Assembly (NCBI GenBank): GCA_964359565.1
Contig: CAYHTN010000018.1
Coordinates: forward strand, 1-20,448
DNA: 20,448 bases
Direction: 5' to 3'
Origin: JAGOTP01 sp964359565
Lineage (GTDB): Bacteria; Patescibacteriota; Patescibacteriia; 2-12-FULL-60-25
Part shown: piece by piece, positions 7,251-16,198 of the stretch
How positions within the stretch are numbered: position 1 is the stretch's first letter
How the letters are laid out: each line of letters opens with the position of its first letter
Notes under the pieces: model-generated
Database searches by the model: none
What the model was told of the DNA's origin: nothing
Seen by the model: the letters and a program-made list of their open reading frames with translations, nothing else
Made by a program: the position numbers and the translations under genes

Positions 7251-7279
7251 CGAAAACGGGCGGGATTATTCCCGCCCGT
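7251..7279 (-). terminator. Strong Rho-independent terminator after the 854-aa gene
   Basis: A perfect 10-bp GC-rich stem (ACGGGCGGGA at 7256-7265 with TCCCGCCCGT at 7270-7279) has a 4-nt loop. On the minus strand it is followed by TTTCGTTTTTT and lies about 20 nt after the stop codon. Confidence 0.88.
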
Positions 7280-7299
7280 CTCCTGTTACTTACTTATCT

Positions 7300-9864
7300 T
7301 TAAGGTAACACTTCACTCGGATAGCCGACGGAACGTCGAGCAACGTCTGGATCAAACTGGTAGCGTGAATTGATCGATGGAGCATCGAAGCGATAGTCCA
7401 TGTAGAAGGCATCGGAGATATCATCGATGTTTTGATTCCAGTAGTTTCCGTAGAGTTCTTGAGCTACCTGTTCCGTGGTGACCCAGCGTAAGCGACGTTG
7501 GGTATCGACCGCATACACGCGAGGATCGGTCGAAAATTTCACCATCCGTACCCCCGGACGATAGCCGATGTTTGGACCGAGAGGGATATCGGCCAACTGA
7601 CGTGGTAAGACAACTCGGACGCTAGAATAGTCACTGAACCAGGTAAAGTAAGCCTTGGCATTCGGGAAGGCATGACGACGACCATCGGCACCGACGTAGT
7701 ACACGGTGGTGTCGTATTGCGTGTTTGGATCACCATCATCGATGAGCTTGATGAGATCGTGGACCCGGAGACCCATATCGTTGACACGGTTCACCCGAAT
7801 CGGCCATTGAGGGTCGTTATTATAAACCTGATTGTATTGAGCACGTGCATTGATCGTGACGGTGAATTCTCCGGTGAGCGCCTGGCCGTCGACATCCTTG
7901 ACTTGCATCGTAAATTGATAGACTCGGGCAGAGGTTGGCACACCCACTGCATTGCCGTTGTCATCGAGGTTTAGACCGGAAGGTAGTTGACCTGCGATCA
8001 CACGCCATTGATAAGGCGTTCGGCCACCGGTGACGTTCAGGGGGTGGAAGCTATAATGATCTCCAACCGTGCCATTTGGCATGGCATTAAGACTTGAGAG
8101 CATAAACGGAAGGAGGATCGTCACTGGTGGGTTGGTACCGATCGGAGGCTGTGGAGCTGGTGGCAATACTCGGAAACTGAAGTCATCTGATACGCTCGCC
8201 TGGGCTGCATCTCCAACACGAATGCGAAGGGTGAAGGCACCGGCTTCGGTGGGCGTACCTGTCACAACTCCCGTCACCTGATTGAGCGTGACACCATCTG
8301 GCAAGCGACCACTTTCGATCCGCCAGACATAAGGCTGAGAACCGCCTGAGACAACGAGTGGTTGATGCTTATATTCTTGACCAACTCTGCCCTCAGCGAA
8401 AGCTGCGGAAGCGCCGATAGCAAGAGCGGGGGGCGTTGGCTCTGGTGGTACCGGTGGGACGACAGGTGGGACGACCGGAGGAGCTGGGGGAATGACCGGA
8501 GGCACAGGCGGGGTTGGTGGGATGACCGGAGGCACGGGAGGAGTAGGAACGGCTGGGGGACGAACTAAAAGATCGAATTCACGCTCTCCTTGGGCATTGG
8601 CCGTATTCTCGATGCGAATGGTGATACGGAAATTTCCTGCTTCAGTTGGGATCCCCGCAAGCAATCCATCTCGATCTCCAAGCTTCATGCCATCCGGAAG
8701 ACGACCAGCGACGATAGACCAGGTTACACTGTTATTTGGGAAAGGTAACGTCCCATGATTCATTTGAACTCGATAGGAACGATCTAATACTGTTTCTGGT
8801 AAAGAGGTACTTTCAATTGTGATCGAACGAACCCCTGACGTGAGAGGAGGGGTAGGCGGTGGAGGAATATCAAGAGGAGCTATGATTTCGTCCGTCATCA
8901 CGGTGAGGACAAACTCTTTGATGCCGTAAGCGGTCCCATTTTCGGCACGCATTCGTAAAAGATAGCGACCAGGCTCCGTCGGAATCCCCGAAATCACGCC
9001 TGAGGCTTGATTCAACTTTATCCCTTCTGGAAATCGACCACTCTCAAGACGCCAGCTCACAGGAAGCTTTGGGAATGGGACGGAACCGACTTCTAAGTCC
9101 ACACGATACGATCTCATCAAACGGGCTTCTGGAAGAGAACTCTCGGTCCGAATCACAACGGATGCAATCGACGATCGAACGTCATCCGGTAACACGATGA
9201 CGGAAGGAATTGTTGGGATGACGAGTGGAGCACGAGGCGTTGGTGCCACCGTCTCCGCTTCTGGGTTCACAAGCAGCGTCAGATCCTTCGAGCCGCTTCC
9301 TTCTGGAGATTCTACTTTGATACGAATAGGGTAACTCCCTGCCCCAGTGGGCACACCCGAAAGAAGACCATCTCGATCCCCGAGCTTGATGCCCTCTGGT
9401 AATCGGCCCATTTCGAGCGACCACTGTGCATTTGCTCGATCTGGAACATTCTTTACTTCTAAAAGAAGGCGGTAAGATTTGTTGACCCATGCTGGTGGCA
9501 ACGCATCTGTTTGAATCTCGTAGACACGGCCGCCCATCGCGACCGGTGGAACCTCTCCTCCACGGGCTTGTGGATCCGAGGCCATAAAATCTGCCCGACA
9601 CACCTGTTCACAGTTATTCTGCTGAACCGCACAGACCTCTCTCTTAATACGCGGATTCGCGAGACACGCATCTGCGCCTTCCACGCATTTATTAAGACAA
9701 CGATCGAGGGCAAGCTGACGAGGGGAAGGACGAGGCGTGTCGGTACGGAACGCACTTTCGTCTTGCAAGAGAAAGGCAAATCCGTAGGCGCCTAAACCAA
9801 CTAAGGCAACGGCGGCGATGCCGACGGAAACCTTGGTCGAGGTGGAGAGTCGCGTGTGGGCCAT
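7300..9864 (-). CDS. Large surface protein: membrane anchor, Cys-rich stalk, five putative-Ig repeats, C-terminal CPR-type domain
   Basis: The 854-residue protein has an N-terminal membrane segment (about residues 12-33) without an obvious cleavage site. A segment with six cysteines follows (56, 60, 67, 78, 85, 89) that could form disulfides outside the cell. Five beta-sandwich repeats of the putative-Ig (He_PIG) type come next, at about 115-200, 236-323, 347-435, 481-567 and 590-672. Each contains a variant of W-x(3)-G-x-[LF]-P-x-G-[IMVL]-x-L and then G-x-P-T-x-[AP]-G. A proline-valine linker at 436-479 splits repeats three and four. The C-terminal domain (about 700-830) contains LIKLIDDGDPNTQ, VYYVGADGRRHAFPN, YFTWFSDY, VYAVD and LRWVTTE. 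I associate it with surface proteins of Patescibacteria. It has its own promoter and a strong terminator. A role in the cell envelope, adhesion or host contact is inferred. Confidence 0.85.
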   Translation of the reverse strand: MAHTRLSTSTKVSVGIAAVALVGLGAYGFAFLLQDESAFRTDTPRPSPRQLALDRCLNKCVEGADACLANPRIKREVCAVQQNNCEQVCRADFMASDPQARGGEVPPVAMGGRVYEIQTDALPPAWVNKSYRLLLEVKNVPDRANAQWSLEMGRLPEGIKLGDRDGLLSGVPTGAGSYPIRIKVESPEGSGSKDLTLLVNPEAETVAPTPRAPLVIPTIPSVIVLPDDVRSSIASVVIRTESSLPEARLMRSYRVDLEVGSVPFPKLPVSWRLESGRFPEGIKLNQASGVISGIPTEPGRYLLRMRAENGTAYGIKEFVLTVMTDEIIAPLDIPPPPTPPLTSGVRSITIESTSLPETVLDRSYRVQMNHGTLPFPNNSVTWSIVAGRLPDGMKLGDRDGLLAGIPTEAGNFRITIRIENTANAQGEREFDLLVRPPAVPTPPVPPVIPPTPPVPPVIPPAPPVVPPVVPPVPPEPTPPALAIGASAAFAEGRVGQEYKHQPLVVSGGSQPYVWRIESGRLPDGVTLNQVTGVVTGTPTEAGAFTLRIRVGDAAQASVSDDFSFRVLPPAPQPPIGTNPPVTILLPFMLSSLNAMPNGTVGDHYSFHPLNVTGGRTPYQWRVIAGQLPSGLNLDDNGNAVGVPTSARVYQFTMQVKDVDGQALTGEFTVTINARAQYNQVYNNDPQWPIRVNRVNDMGLRVHDLIKLIDDGDPNTQYDTTVYYVGADGRRHAFPNAKAYFTWFSDYSSVRVVLPRQLADIPLGPNIGYRPGVRMVKFSTDPRVYAVDTQRRLRWVTTEQVAQELYGNYWNQNIDDISDAFYMDYRFDAPSINSRYQFDPDVARRSVGYPSEVLP

Positions 9865-9893
9865 GGGTGTGGGTTAAGAACGAACTTGGGCGT

Positions 9894-9922
9894 AGTATAC
9901 CGTTTTTCTGCAAAGCTGATAA
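9894..9922 (-). promoter_or_regulatory. Promoter for the 854-aa surface protein gene, overlapping the kamA-side promoter
   Basis: On the minus strand TTATCA (9917-9922) and TATACT (9894-9899) are 17 bp apart. Transcription would start near 9887, giving a leader of about 23 nt. On the plus strand GATAAT (9918-9923) lies 11 nt before the kamA-like ATG and could be the -10 box of a nearly leaderless divergent transcript, so the two promoters would overlap in this 70-bp gap. Confidence 0.5.
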
Positions 9923-9934
9923 TATCGCCGCGCT

Positions 9935-11005
9935 ATGGAACACTGGCAACAAGAATTGCGCGATACAATACGCACACTCGAAGAGCTCCAAATACGAATT
10001 CCAAGTCTTCCCATGGAAGAACTTCGTGCTGTCGTGAAAGACATGCGTCTTGCGATCACCCCGCACAGCGCGAAGCTGATTGATTTTCAAAATCCTGAGG
10101 ATCCGCTCCTTAAAATCTGCGTTCCTCACACCCGAGAATTGCTGATCACACCGGAAGAACTCGTAGATCCTATTGGTGATGAAGCCAAATCGCCGATCCC
10201 CTATCTCACCCATCGCTATCCCGACCGCGTCCTTCTCTACGCCACCTTTTTTTGTGCCCTGTCCTGTCGATTTTGTTTTCGTCGCTTTAAAACCGGACAA
10301 GTAACACCTGGACCAACCGCTCAAGATCTTGATCGAATCGTCCAGTATCTCAACGAACATCCAGAACTCGATGAAATCATTCTCACCGGCGGCGACCCCC
10401 TCACCCTTGTCGACACACATTTAGAAGCTTTATTTCAGCGTATTCGCTCTGTTCCAACGATTACACGACTGCGGATCCATACGCGCGTTCCCGTCAATCT
10501 CCCCTCACGTATCACCCCTGCGCTCATTGAGCTCTTCAAAAAATACCAAGACACGACCCATCCCCTCTACGTGGTTACTCACTTTAATCATGCTCGAGAG
10601 ATTGCCTCAGAAAATATTGAGGCAATCGCGCGTTTGGTTGATGCTGGCATCGTCGTACGCAATCAACATGTGCTGTTACGTGGCATAAACGATTCCGTCG
10701 AAGCACTAACGGAGCTCTACAAAAAACTGACCAATATCCGCGTGGTTTGTTACTACATCCATCAGCTCGATCTGGCGCGAGGAACGAGTCATTTTCGCGT
10801 CCCCTTGGAACGAGGCCTTGAGCTCATGCAGGCCCTTCAAGGCAATCTTTCTGGGGTCATGCTCCCCAAATACATGCTCGATCTTCCCGGCGGAAAAGGG
10901 AAAATCCCCCTTCAGCCAGAGTACCTGAAAAAAACGGGGACCCGGACCTATGAAGCCACGCCGTTTACGGGGGAGAAAGTAAGCTACGAAGAACCCTTCA
11001 TTTAG
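9935..11005 (+). CDS. KamA-family radical SAM aminomutase (lysine 2,3-aminomutase / EpmB type)
   Basis: The 356-residue enzyme carries the radical SAM cluster motif C-ALS-C-RF-C (C107, C111, C114) and the SAM-binding motif ILTGGDPLTL near residue 150. HTRVPVNLPSRI is typical of the KamA family. The PLP-binding segment PGGKGKIPLQP has its likely Schiff-base lysine at about residue 323. Members move an amino group from the alpha to the beta carbon, either on free lysine or, for EpmB, to prepare beta-lysine for elongation factor P. The length (356 versus about 340 for EpmB and about 415 for clostridial KamA) does not decide between them, and neither an epmA nor an efp gene is in the window. No Shine-Dalgarno sequence precedes the ATG. 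Confidence 0.9.
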   Translation: MEHWQQELRDTIRTLEELQIRIPSLPMEELRAVVKDMRLAITPHSAKLIDFQNPEDPLLKICVPHTRELLITPEELVDPIGDEAKSPIPYLTHRYPDRVLLYATFFCALSCRFCFRRFKTGQVTPGPTAQDLDRIVQYLNEHPELDEIILTGGDPLTLVDTHLEALFQRIRSVPTITRLRIHTRVPVNLPSRITPALIELFKKYQDTTHPLYVVTHFNHAREIASENIEAIARLVDAGIVVRNQHVLLRGINDSVEALTELYKKLTNIRVVCYYIHQLDLARGTSHFRVPLERGLELMQALQGNLSGVMLPKYMLDLPGGKGKIPLQPEYLKKTGTRTYEATPFTGEKVSYEEPFI

Positions 11006-11012
11006 GCATTCT

Positions 11013-11060
11013 GTCATCCCGGAAAGAATATCAATTCACTTCTTTTTAAAGATGTCATCC
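11013..11060. repeat. Two copies of a GTCATCC intergenic repeat fragment
   Basis: Between the convergent kamA-like and ZIP genes, GTCATCC occurs at 11013-11019 and again at 11054-11060, the second followed by TGA. A third copy with its adjoining hairpin is at 16231. The motif resembles the start of a widespread bacterial intergenic repeat (GTCATCCTGAGC...). The copies here are short and may be coincidental. Confidence 0.3.
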
Positions 11061-11066
11061 TGACTT

Positions 11067-11843
11067 CTACACATGCACAAACTGATGGGCGGCGTAGACG
11101 AGAAGAACTCCAAGGAGTGTTAAGAAAAATCCAAATTGGCGCGACATGCGACCGCTGTGTGCTTGTGGGAGAAGATCAGAGAGGGCGAGGAAGGTAAAAA
11201 ATCCGGCAAAGCTCGCGAGCATAAGGGCGATCACCGCTCCTGAAGGAGCGAGGGCGCGACCGACGAGGGCGCCAAAAATAGGAGCAACGGCATCGGCGAT
11301 CCAAAAGAAAAGGATCCAACCACGCTTTTGTCCAAATCCATGTTTGAGCAATGTCACCGTACTCATCCCGTCAGAAAAATCATGCAAGAGGACGGCGAGA
11401 AGGACCAAAACACCGAGACGAATATCAACTGCAAATCCGCCGCCGATTGCGACTCCGTCTAAGGCACTATGCAGGATCATGCTAAGCGCACGGATCACCG
11501 TTTTTGATTGACGGTGAGTATCATTGTCGCAATGCTCTGCTGGTGCCCCATCACTATGTTCATGATGTGCATGAAAAGAAAGGGTTTTGTCTAAGACATG
11601 AAAAATCAAAATGGTAATGAGAGTGGCCAAAAATAGTGCATGTGGCTCAAGGCCATGCTCGATCCCCTGCTCAACCGCTTCAGGAAGAAGATGTAAAAAG
11701 GAAACCCCTAACAACATCCCTCCTGAAAAAGAGAGCCACGGATGCAAATCCCGCTTCCAGCGATAAACGGCGTATCCCCCGAGCAAGGTAGAGAATACGG
11801 GCAAGATCGGGGAGAGCCAAGAGAGGAGAAAGGAGGCATTCAT
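11067..11843 (-). CDS. ZIP-family divalent metal transporter
   Basis: The 258-residue membrane protein has about eight hydrophobic segments and a histidine-rich cytoplasmic loop (HAHHEHSDG plus further His and Asp, about residues 91-110) between the third and fourth. The paired metal-site motifs are HSALDGVAIG (125-134) and HDFSDG (154-159), which correspond to the two central ZIP helices. LLPEAVEQG at the end of the second segment is also typical. ZIP proteins carry zinc, iron or manganese into the cytoplasm. The exact metal cannot be told. The gene lies 44 nt after recQ on the same strand and could share its transcript, although AATAAT just before the ATG might be a separate -10 box. Confidence 0.9.
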   Translation of the reverse strand: MNASFLLSWLSPILPVFSTLLGGYAVYRWKRDLHPWLSFSGGMLLGVSFLHLLPEAVEQGIEHGLEPHALFLATLITILIFHVLDKTLSFHAHHEHSDGAPAEHCDNDTHRQSKTVIRALSMILHSALDGVAIGGGFAVDIRLGVLVLLAVLLHDFSDGMSTVTLLKHGFGQKRGWILFFWIADAVAPIFGALVGRALAPSGAVIALMLASFAGFFTFLALSDLLPQAHSGRMSRQFGFFLTLLGVLLVYAAHQFVHV

Positions 11844-11887
11844 AAATTATTGCCGATTGAACCATGTTCCGGCTGTTTTGGCGAGCC

Positions 11888-13774
11888 TTAGCCCTTGGCT
11901 TCGGTCAATGCATTTTTGATCTCCGTCACAAAGATCTCTCCAAACGCGACAAGTTTCGCTTGCCCGACCCCTGGAACAGTTGCAAATGCTTCTTTGGTCG
12001 TCGGACGACGACGGGCACATTCTTGCAGGGTCCGGTCTCCAAAAATGATGTAGGCCGGAACCTTACGTTCATCCGCTAAACGGCGACGGAGAACGCGGAG
12101 ACGCTCAAAGAGGACATGGTCGAACGATCCTAGCTCTTCTGAGGCCGCCACTCTCGTAGGTCGTGTCGGTGCAAACGTCGGTTCAGCAATGAATGCGGCG
12201 AGCGCACAACGTTCGCCTTTCTCTAAGCGCGCTGGCACGTCTTTACCAAGTGCAAGCAGCGGATACCGATCTCCCTGCTTCACAAACCAGCCACGCTCAA
12301 GACCTTCTCGAATGAGATGCTTGAGCTCCACATCGGTATGTTTACTGAGCGCGCCGTAGTCGGCCAGTTGATGATGGTTTCGTTCACGTACTTTTTTGAC
12401 ATTCGCACCGCGGGCAATCGCGAGGACTTGTTCGGTCCCATAATTCCCCTGCAGCGCCTCGACGATTCGAACAAGAATCTTGATCTCTTCGGTATAGTCA
12501 CGCTCTTCTTTGGTCACGACCGGCGCAAGGCAACGATCACAGCCGCTGCAGTTCACCTGTTCCCAAACTTCGCCAAAATATTTCAACAAATACGCCCGTC
12601 GACACGCGTTCGTTTCTGAATAGCGAATCATGTCCATGAGCTGCCGCCTGGCGCGATCACGCTCTTCTTCTTTGGTTAATTGATCAATGAAATAATCTTG
12701 TTTGAACCGATCACCGGGGGAATAAAATAAGACACACGCGCTCGGGAGACCGTCACGACCCGCACGGCCCGTTTCTTGGTAATACCCTTCGACGGACTTG
12801 GGCAAATCCATATGAACCACCAAGCGCACATTCGGTTTATCAATCCCCATCCCAAACGCGATGGTGTCGACAATGACCTGAACATCATCACGAAGAAAAC
12901 GATCTTGAACCCGGGCTCGAATCTCCGAAGCGAGCCCCGCATGATAGGCGGCGGCGGAGAATCCTTCTTTTTGTAAACCTTCGGCCAATCGCTCGGTGTC
13001 TTTCCGGGAGACGCAGTAGATGACGATCGACGAACCTCGATGCGCTTCAAGGAGAGCAACCAACTGCGGGAACGACTGACGTTTGGGTCGGACTTCGTAG
13101 GTTAAATTTGGTCGATTAAAGCTCGAGCAGAAAACCTTTCCCTGCTCTAACTGTAATTGCGCAATGATATCGCGACGCACTTGTTCGTTCGCGGTTGCGG
13201 TAAGCGCGATAAATGGGACGCGAGGAAGGAGTGTCCGCAAGAGCGCGAGTTGACGATACTCTGGCCGAAAATCATGGCCCCAGGCCGAAATACAATGCGC
13301 TTCATCGACCGCGACCAGAGAAATAGACAACCGACGAAGCCACTGCTGAAACCAAGGTTGTGCAATCCGTTCGGGCGCCACATATAAGAGTTTCACGTGG
13401 CCCTGTTCGACCTCTCTTTGAATTTCTTGTGCCACATCAAATGAAATACTGCTATTCAAAAACGCCGCTTCAATCCCACTCTCCCGTAACCCGTCGACCT
13501 GATCTTTCATGAGGGCAATGAGCGGAGAAATCACGAGCGTCATCCCTGGGAACGCGAGGGCCGGGAGCTGATAACAAAGAGACTTCCCGCCACCGGTAGG
13601 CATGAGGACAAATGCGTCCTGCTTTGCCAGGACATGCGACGTTATTTCTTCTTGTAACGGACGAAAACGATCATAGCCAAAATACTGTTGCAACAATTCA
13701 CGAAGCATAGATGAAGAGGGAGGCCCTCCCTCTTCTACTCCGTTCCCTTTTTTCATCGATACTGTCAAGGACAT
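11888..13774 (-). CDS. recQ: ATP-dependent DNA helicase RecQ
   Basis: The 628-residue protein has the complete RecQ layout. Walker A is MPTGGGKS (ending near 65), motif II is the box DEAH at 157-160 followed by CISAWGHDFRPEY, and motif III is LTATA. The second helicase domain holds FGMGIDKPNVR and motif VI QETGRAGRDG (333-342). A zinc-binding part follows with C391, C409, C412 and C415, then a winged-helix region (about 425-530) and a C-terminal HRDC domain (about 545-620, ending TVPGVGQAKL). It unwinds DNA 3' to 5' during repair and replication restart. The first ATG (13774) directly abuts the stop codon of a short LysE-like reading frame. Internal starts at residues 7 and 23 are possible, because the conserved region begins only at MLRELLQQYFGY. 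Confidence 0.96.
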   Translation of the reverse strand: MSLTVSMKKGNGVEEGGPPSSSMLRELLQQYFGYDRFRPLQEEITSHVLAKQDAFVLMPTGGGKSLCYQLPALAFPGMTLVISPLIALMKDQVDGLRESGIEAAFLNSSISFDVAQEIQREVEQGHVKLLYVAPERIAQPWFQQWLRRLSISLVAVDEAHCISAWGHDFRPEYRQLALLRTLLPRVPFIALTATANEQVRRDIIAQLQLEQGKVFCSSFNRPNLTYEVRPKRQSFPQLVALLEAHRGSSIVIYCVSRKDTERLAEGLQKEGFSAAAYHAGLASEIRARVQDRFLRDDVQVIVDTIAFGMGIDKPNVRLVVHMDLPKSVEGYYQETGRAGRDGLPSACVLFYSPGDRFKQDYFIDQLTKEEERDRARRQLMDMIRYSETNACRRAYLLKYFGEVWEQVNCSGCDRCLAPVVTKEERDYTEEIKILVRIVEALQGNYGTEQVLAIARGANVKKVRERNHHQLADYGALSKHTDVELKHLIREGLERGWFVKQGDRYPLLALGKDVPARLEKGERCALAAFIAEPTFAPTRPTRVAASEELGSFDHVLFERLRVLRRRLADERKVPAYIIFGDRTLQECARRRPTTKEAFATVPGVGQAKLVAFGEIFVTEIKNALTEAKG

Positions 13775-13870
13775 TTATTTATGCGTCGAAAGAGCAAAAT
13801 CCGACCCCGGACTCGGGACAGCGAGCAAATGGACCGCCGCCACGGTTGCAAATTCAACGAGATACGACAT
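13775..13870 (-). pseudogene. N-terminal remnant of a LysE/RhtB-type amino-acid exporter
   Basis: A 31-codon frame on the minus strand starts with ATG at 13870 and ends with TAA at 13775-13777, one base before the recQ ATG (TAAATG). Its product, beginning MSYLVEFATVAAVHLLAV and continuing PSPGSDFAL, closely resembles the first membrane helix and the S-P-G-P-D-F signature at the start of LysE/RhtB exporters, which are normally about 200 residues. The rest of the exporter is absent, replaced by recQ. The simplest reading is a stub left by a deletion. It may still be translated, since it sits directly before and could couple translation of recQ. The resemblance rests on about 20 residues. Confidence 0.5.
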
Positions 13871-13912
13871 AGTCTTCTTACGATGCCGCGGAAGACGTTT
13901 CGGGTCAATCCT

Positions 13913-15557
13913 CTACCCCTTCCGTTCTGCTAAATGGAGTAAGTGCTCTTTTCGTTCTCGGGCAAAATCGATGCGGCGATGACCGTGTTTTTCGACTAGC
14001 ATAGCGGCGTGATTCCCACCGAGATAGTGCGGCATGATCACATACGTTGCTCCGGCCTTGTAGAGCGCGTTCGCTTCTGAAACTCCGTGCGCCGTAAGAA
14101 TAATAGAGGCGCGCTTATTTAAGCGGCGACATTTCTCAAGCAAAAAAACATTGGTTTCATAATCCGGGATCGTACAAATGAGGAGCTTAGCATGGGCAAG
14201 ATCTAGTTCCTCCATCAGTTCGTTATCATAGGCATCTCCATAGCGACACGGAATATTTTTCGCTTCAAAGGCAGCAATCACTTGAGGATCAAAGTCGACA
14301 ATGAGAAACGAGAGTTTTCGTTTTTGAAACGTTTTTACGAAATCTTCCCCCACGCGATGGCAGCCAAATAGCAAAGCGTCGTAGCGATCTTGATGGTGAT
14401 GCTCTTGATAAGCATGTGCGCGTTCGAACACACGGAGAAGCGGGGAACATAACCGAAATAGCCGATCTGCCTGCTGAAAGAGCAAGGTTGAAGNNNNNNN
14501 NNNAGAGGGCTTGCTCAGGCACGAGATTCGACTTTTGGAGGAGTAAAAGCAAGAGCAACGAAAACTCACTCACCTGCGCAACCGAAAGCCCGGTCATGAA
14601 GGTGGTCCGCTTGGTATATCCGAGGACGCCCATGATTGCCCACACGATCAGCGGGTTTCCAATCAATACGAAGACGGAGAACACCAGGGCCTGAAGCCAA
14701 AGTACTTCAATCTGAGAGATCTGAAGATGAGAACCAAGTAACACAAAAAACAGGATCAAGAAAAAATCTCTGAGGAGCTTCATCTTGGCCGTCATCTCAT
14801 AGCGATACGAAGACGAGGCGAGGGCGACACCGGCAGCGAGCGCGCCGATCTCCACCGAAAGACCAAGCCGGGAAAACAACACCGAAATTCCCACGCCCCA
14901 TCCCACAATAAAGACCAAAAGAAACTCTTGTGACGCCGCAAAAAAGCGCGTGAGACGAGGCAAGAGGTAGCGAGCGAACAGAGCAAGGCTAACGAGCAAG
15001 AGAACAAATCGACTGAGCATCTGTACGATCGCTCCAGTGGTTCCGGCTCCTTGCGCGACGGCGGTCACGACCACAAGAATCAGAGTGGCGGCCAGATCCT
15101 GCACGAGCAAAAGGCCGATCGATATTTTGCCATACAAGCGTCCAAGATCCTGACGGTCTCCCAGCATCTTCATGACGATGATGGTGCTACTAAACGTAAA
15201 ACCGATGGCTAAAAACCAAGCCGTACGCACATCCCATCCGAAGAATCGGGTGAGGCCGTACCCCATCACCGACGTGATCATAATCTGACCAAGACCTGTA
15301 TATAAAGAGGTCTTCCCCGTTTCACGAATCACCGCCGGATTTAGTCCCAAACCGACAATAAAAAGAAGCGCCGTGATGCCTAATTGCGAAAACAACTCAA
15401 ATTGATGATTCGAATGGAACAATCCCCACATGCCGGGTCCCGCTAAAAATCCCGCTAACAGATAGCCCAGTAAGAGCGGTAATCGAAATGCCTGCATCAC
15501 AACAGAGATCCCGACCACGAGACCAAGTATGACACCAAGCTCTGTCAAAATCTCCAT
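13913..15557 (-). CDS. Kef-type K+/H+ (CPA2) antiporter with C-terminal TrkA-N domain, interrupted by an assembly gap
   Basis: The first part, from the ATG at 15557 (MEILTELGVILGL), is a sodium/hydrogen-exchanger type domain with about eleven membrane helices. It includes LLGYLLAGFLAGPG, LFIVGLGLNP, FTFSSTIIVMKML, SVEIGALAAGVALASS and VAQVSEFSLLLLL. The second part, from about 14490 down to 13913, contains DALLFGCHRVGEDFV, a nucleotide-binding RCK/TrkA-N fold with SFLIVDFD and GDAYDNELMEEL. Such proteins expel potassium or swap it for protons and are gated by the soluble domain. The two parts are in different frames because ten N (14494-14503) stand for a gap of unknown size, so this is one intact gene split by assembly rather than a proven frameshift. 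The usual glycine-rich loop is GCHRVG here. An upstream ATG (15617) lies before the likely promoter and is not used. Confidence 0.85.
14494..14503. other. Assembly gap (10 N)
   Basis: Ten N interrupt the Kef antiporter gene. Related antiporters have roughly twenty residues between the segment ending PEQAL and the segment beginning ADRLF, whereas this assembly leaves about eleven, so the true gap is probably longer than ten bases. Confidence 0.9.
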
Positions 15558-15588
15558 AGAAAGAACAAAGAAGGCAAAGACTCGCCTG

Positions 15589-15597
15589 AGTATACCA
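15589..15597 (-). promoter_or_regulatory. Extended -10 promoter for the Kef antiporter gene
   Basis: On the minus strand the sequence TGGTATACT is an extended -10 element (TGnTATACT). Transcription would start about 25 nt before the ATG at 15557. No good -35 box is seen, which is usual for extended -10 promoters. Confidence 0.5.
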
Positions 15598-15639
15598 TGT
15601 ACGTTTCGACCAGACATCGCTCTTCTGCGTTTCGTTCGC

Positions 15640-15645
15640 TATACT
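15640..15645 (+). promoter_or_regulatory. -10 box giving a leaderless transcript of the 177-aa gene
   Basis: TATACT ends 7 nt before the ATG at 15653, so transcription should start at or next to the A of the start codon. No clear -35 box was found 16-18 nt upstream. There is no Shine-Dalgarno sequence. Confidence 0.45.
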
Positions 15646-15652
15646 CCTTTTC

Positions 15653-16186
15653 ATGTCCAAAATCACGACCGAACAGCTCAAAGCCCTGTTCGAATCCAAA
15701 CGTGCCCAAGAAGCGCAGCAAATCATCGAACGGGATTTCCTCTTTTGCGCCGACCCGCTCTTTAAAGTCGACGGAACATTCGAAGAAGAGCACTGGGTCC
15801 CCGTGGATGAGCCGGTCACCCTCAATGGAGCCGCTTGGAAAACCCTCGTCCTACGCCTCCTCCCCACTATCGATAGCTATGATCCTCCGCTCCTGTTCTC
15901 CGCCGTTCGCCTCGTTCCTCCAGATGAATTGAAAACCGCTCTCAAGGAAAGCCGCGAAAGCGAAGCGCATCATGAAGCGAGCGAAGTACTCTCCAAGGCC
16001 CTCAGTAGTCCCGACATGGCCCGCTTAAAACTAAACCTCGTCCGCCTGTTCGAAGAAGGCCTCTACAAAGGCGACCACTACCTTCTCTTTCCTACCCCAA
16101 CGCTCTACGCCCTCCAACCCCAATTCCACTACGACGTCATGATTCCGTTCGTGAGCTTGAAATCCTTGGATCCAACGATTGAATAG
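15653..16186 (+). CDS. Hypothetical protein, 177 aa
   Basis: I do not recognise this protein. It has no signal peptide or membrane segment. The N-terminal 25 residues form a likely helix (TTEQLKALFESKRAQEAQQI). The middle has strand-like segments (WKTLVLRLLP, LLFSAVRLVPPDEL). A charged helical stretch around 100-120 (LKESRESEAHHEASEVLSKAL) is followed by a C-terminal part rich in Tyr and Phe (GDHYLLFPTPTLYALQPQFHYDV). Codon use matches the surrounding core genes, and it has its own promoter and terminator, so it is a real single-gene unit. It is divergent from the Kef antiporter gene with about 95 bp between the starts. No function can be proposed. Confidence 0.75.
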   Translation: MSKITTEQLKALFESKRAQEAQQIIERDFLFCADPLFKVDGTFEEEHWVPVDEPVTLNGAAWKTLVLRLLPTIDSYDPPLLFSAVRLVPPDELKTALKESRESEAHHEASEVLSKALSSPDMARLKLNLVRLFEEGLYKGDHYLLFPTPTLYALQPQFHYDVMIPFVSLKSLDPTIE

Positions 16187-16198
16187 AAAGCGGCTCCT

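Noticed and set aside
8430..8560. Repetitive GGTGGGACGACCGGAGG-like DNA, possible tandem repeat or CRISPR
   Set aside because: It encodes the proline-valine linker of the 854-aa protein; the repetition follows from the coding sequence, and no spacers are present.
13913..15557. Kef antiporter as two separate genes or a frameshifted pseudogene
   Set aside because: The frame change falls exactly on ten N, so the break is explained by the assembly gap.
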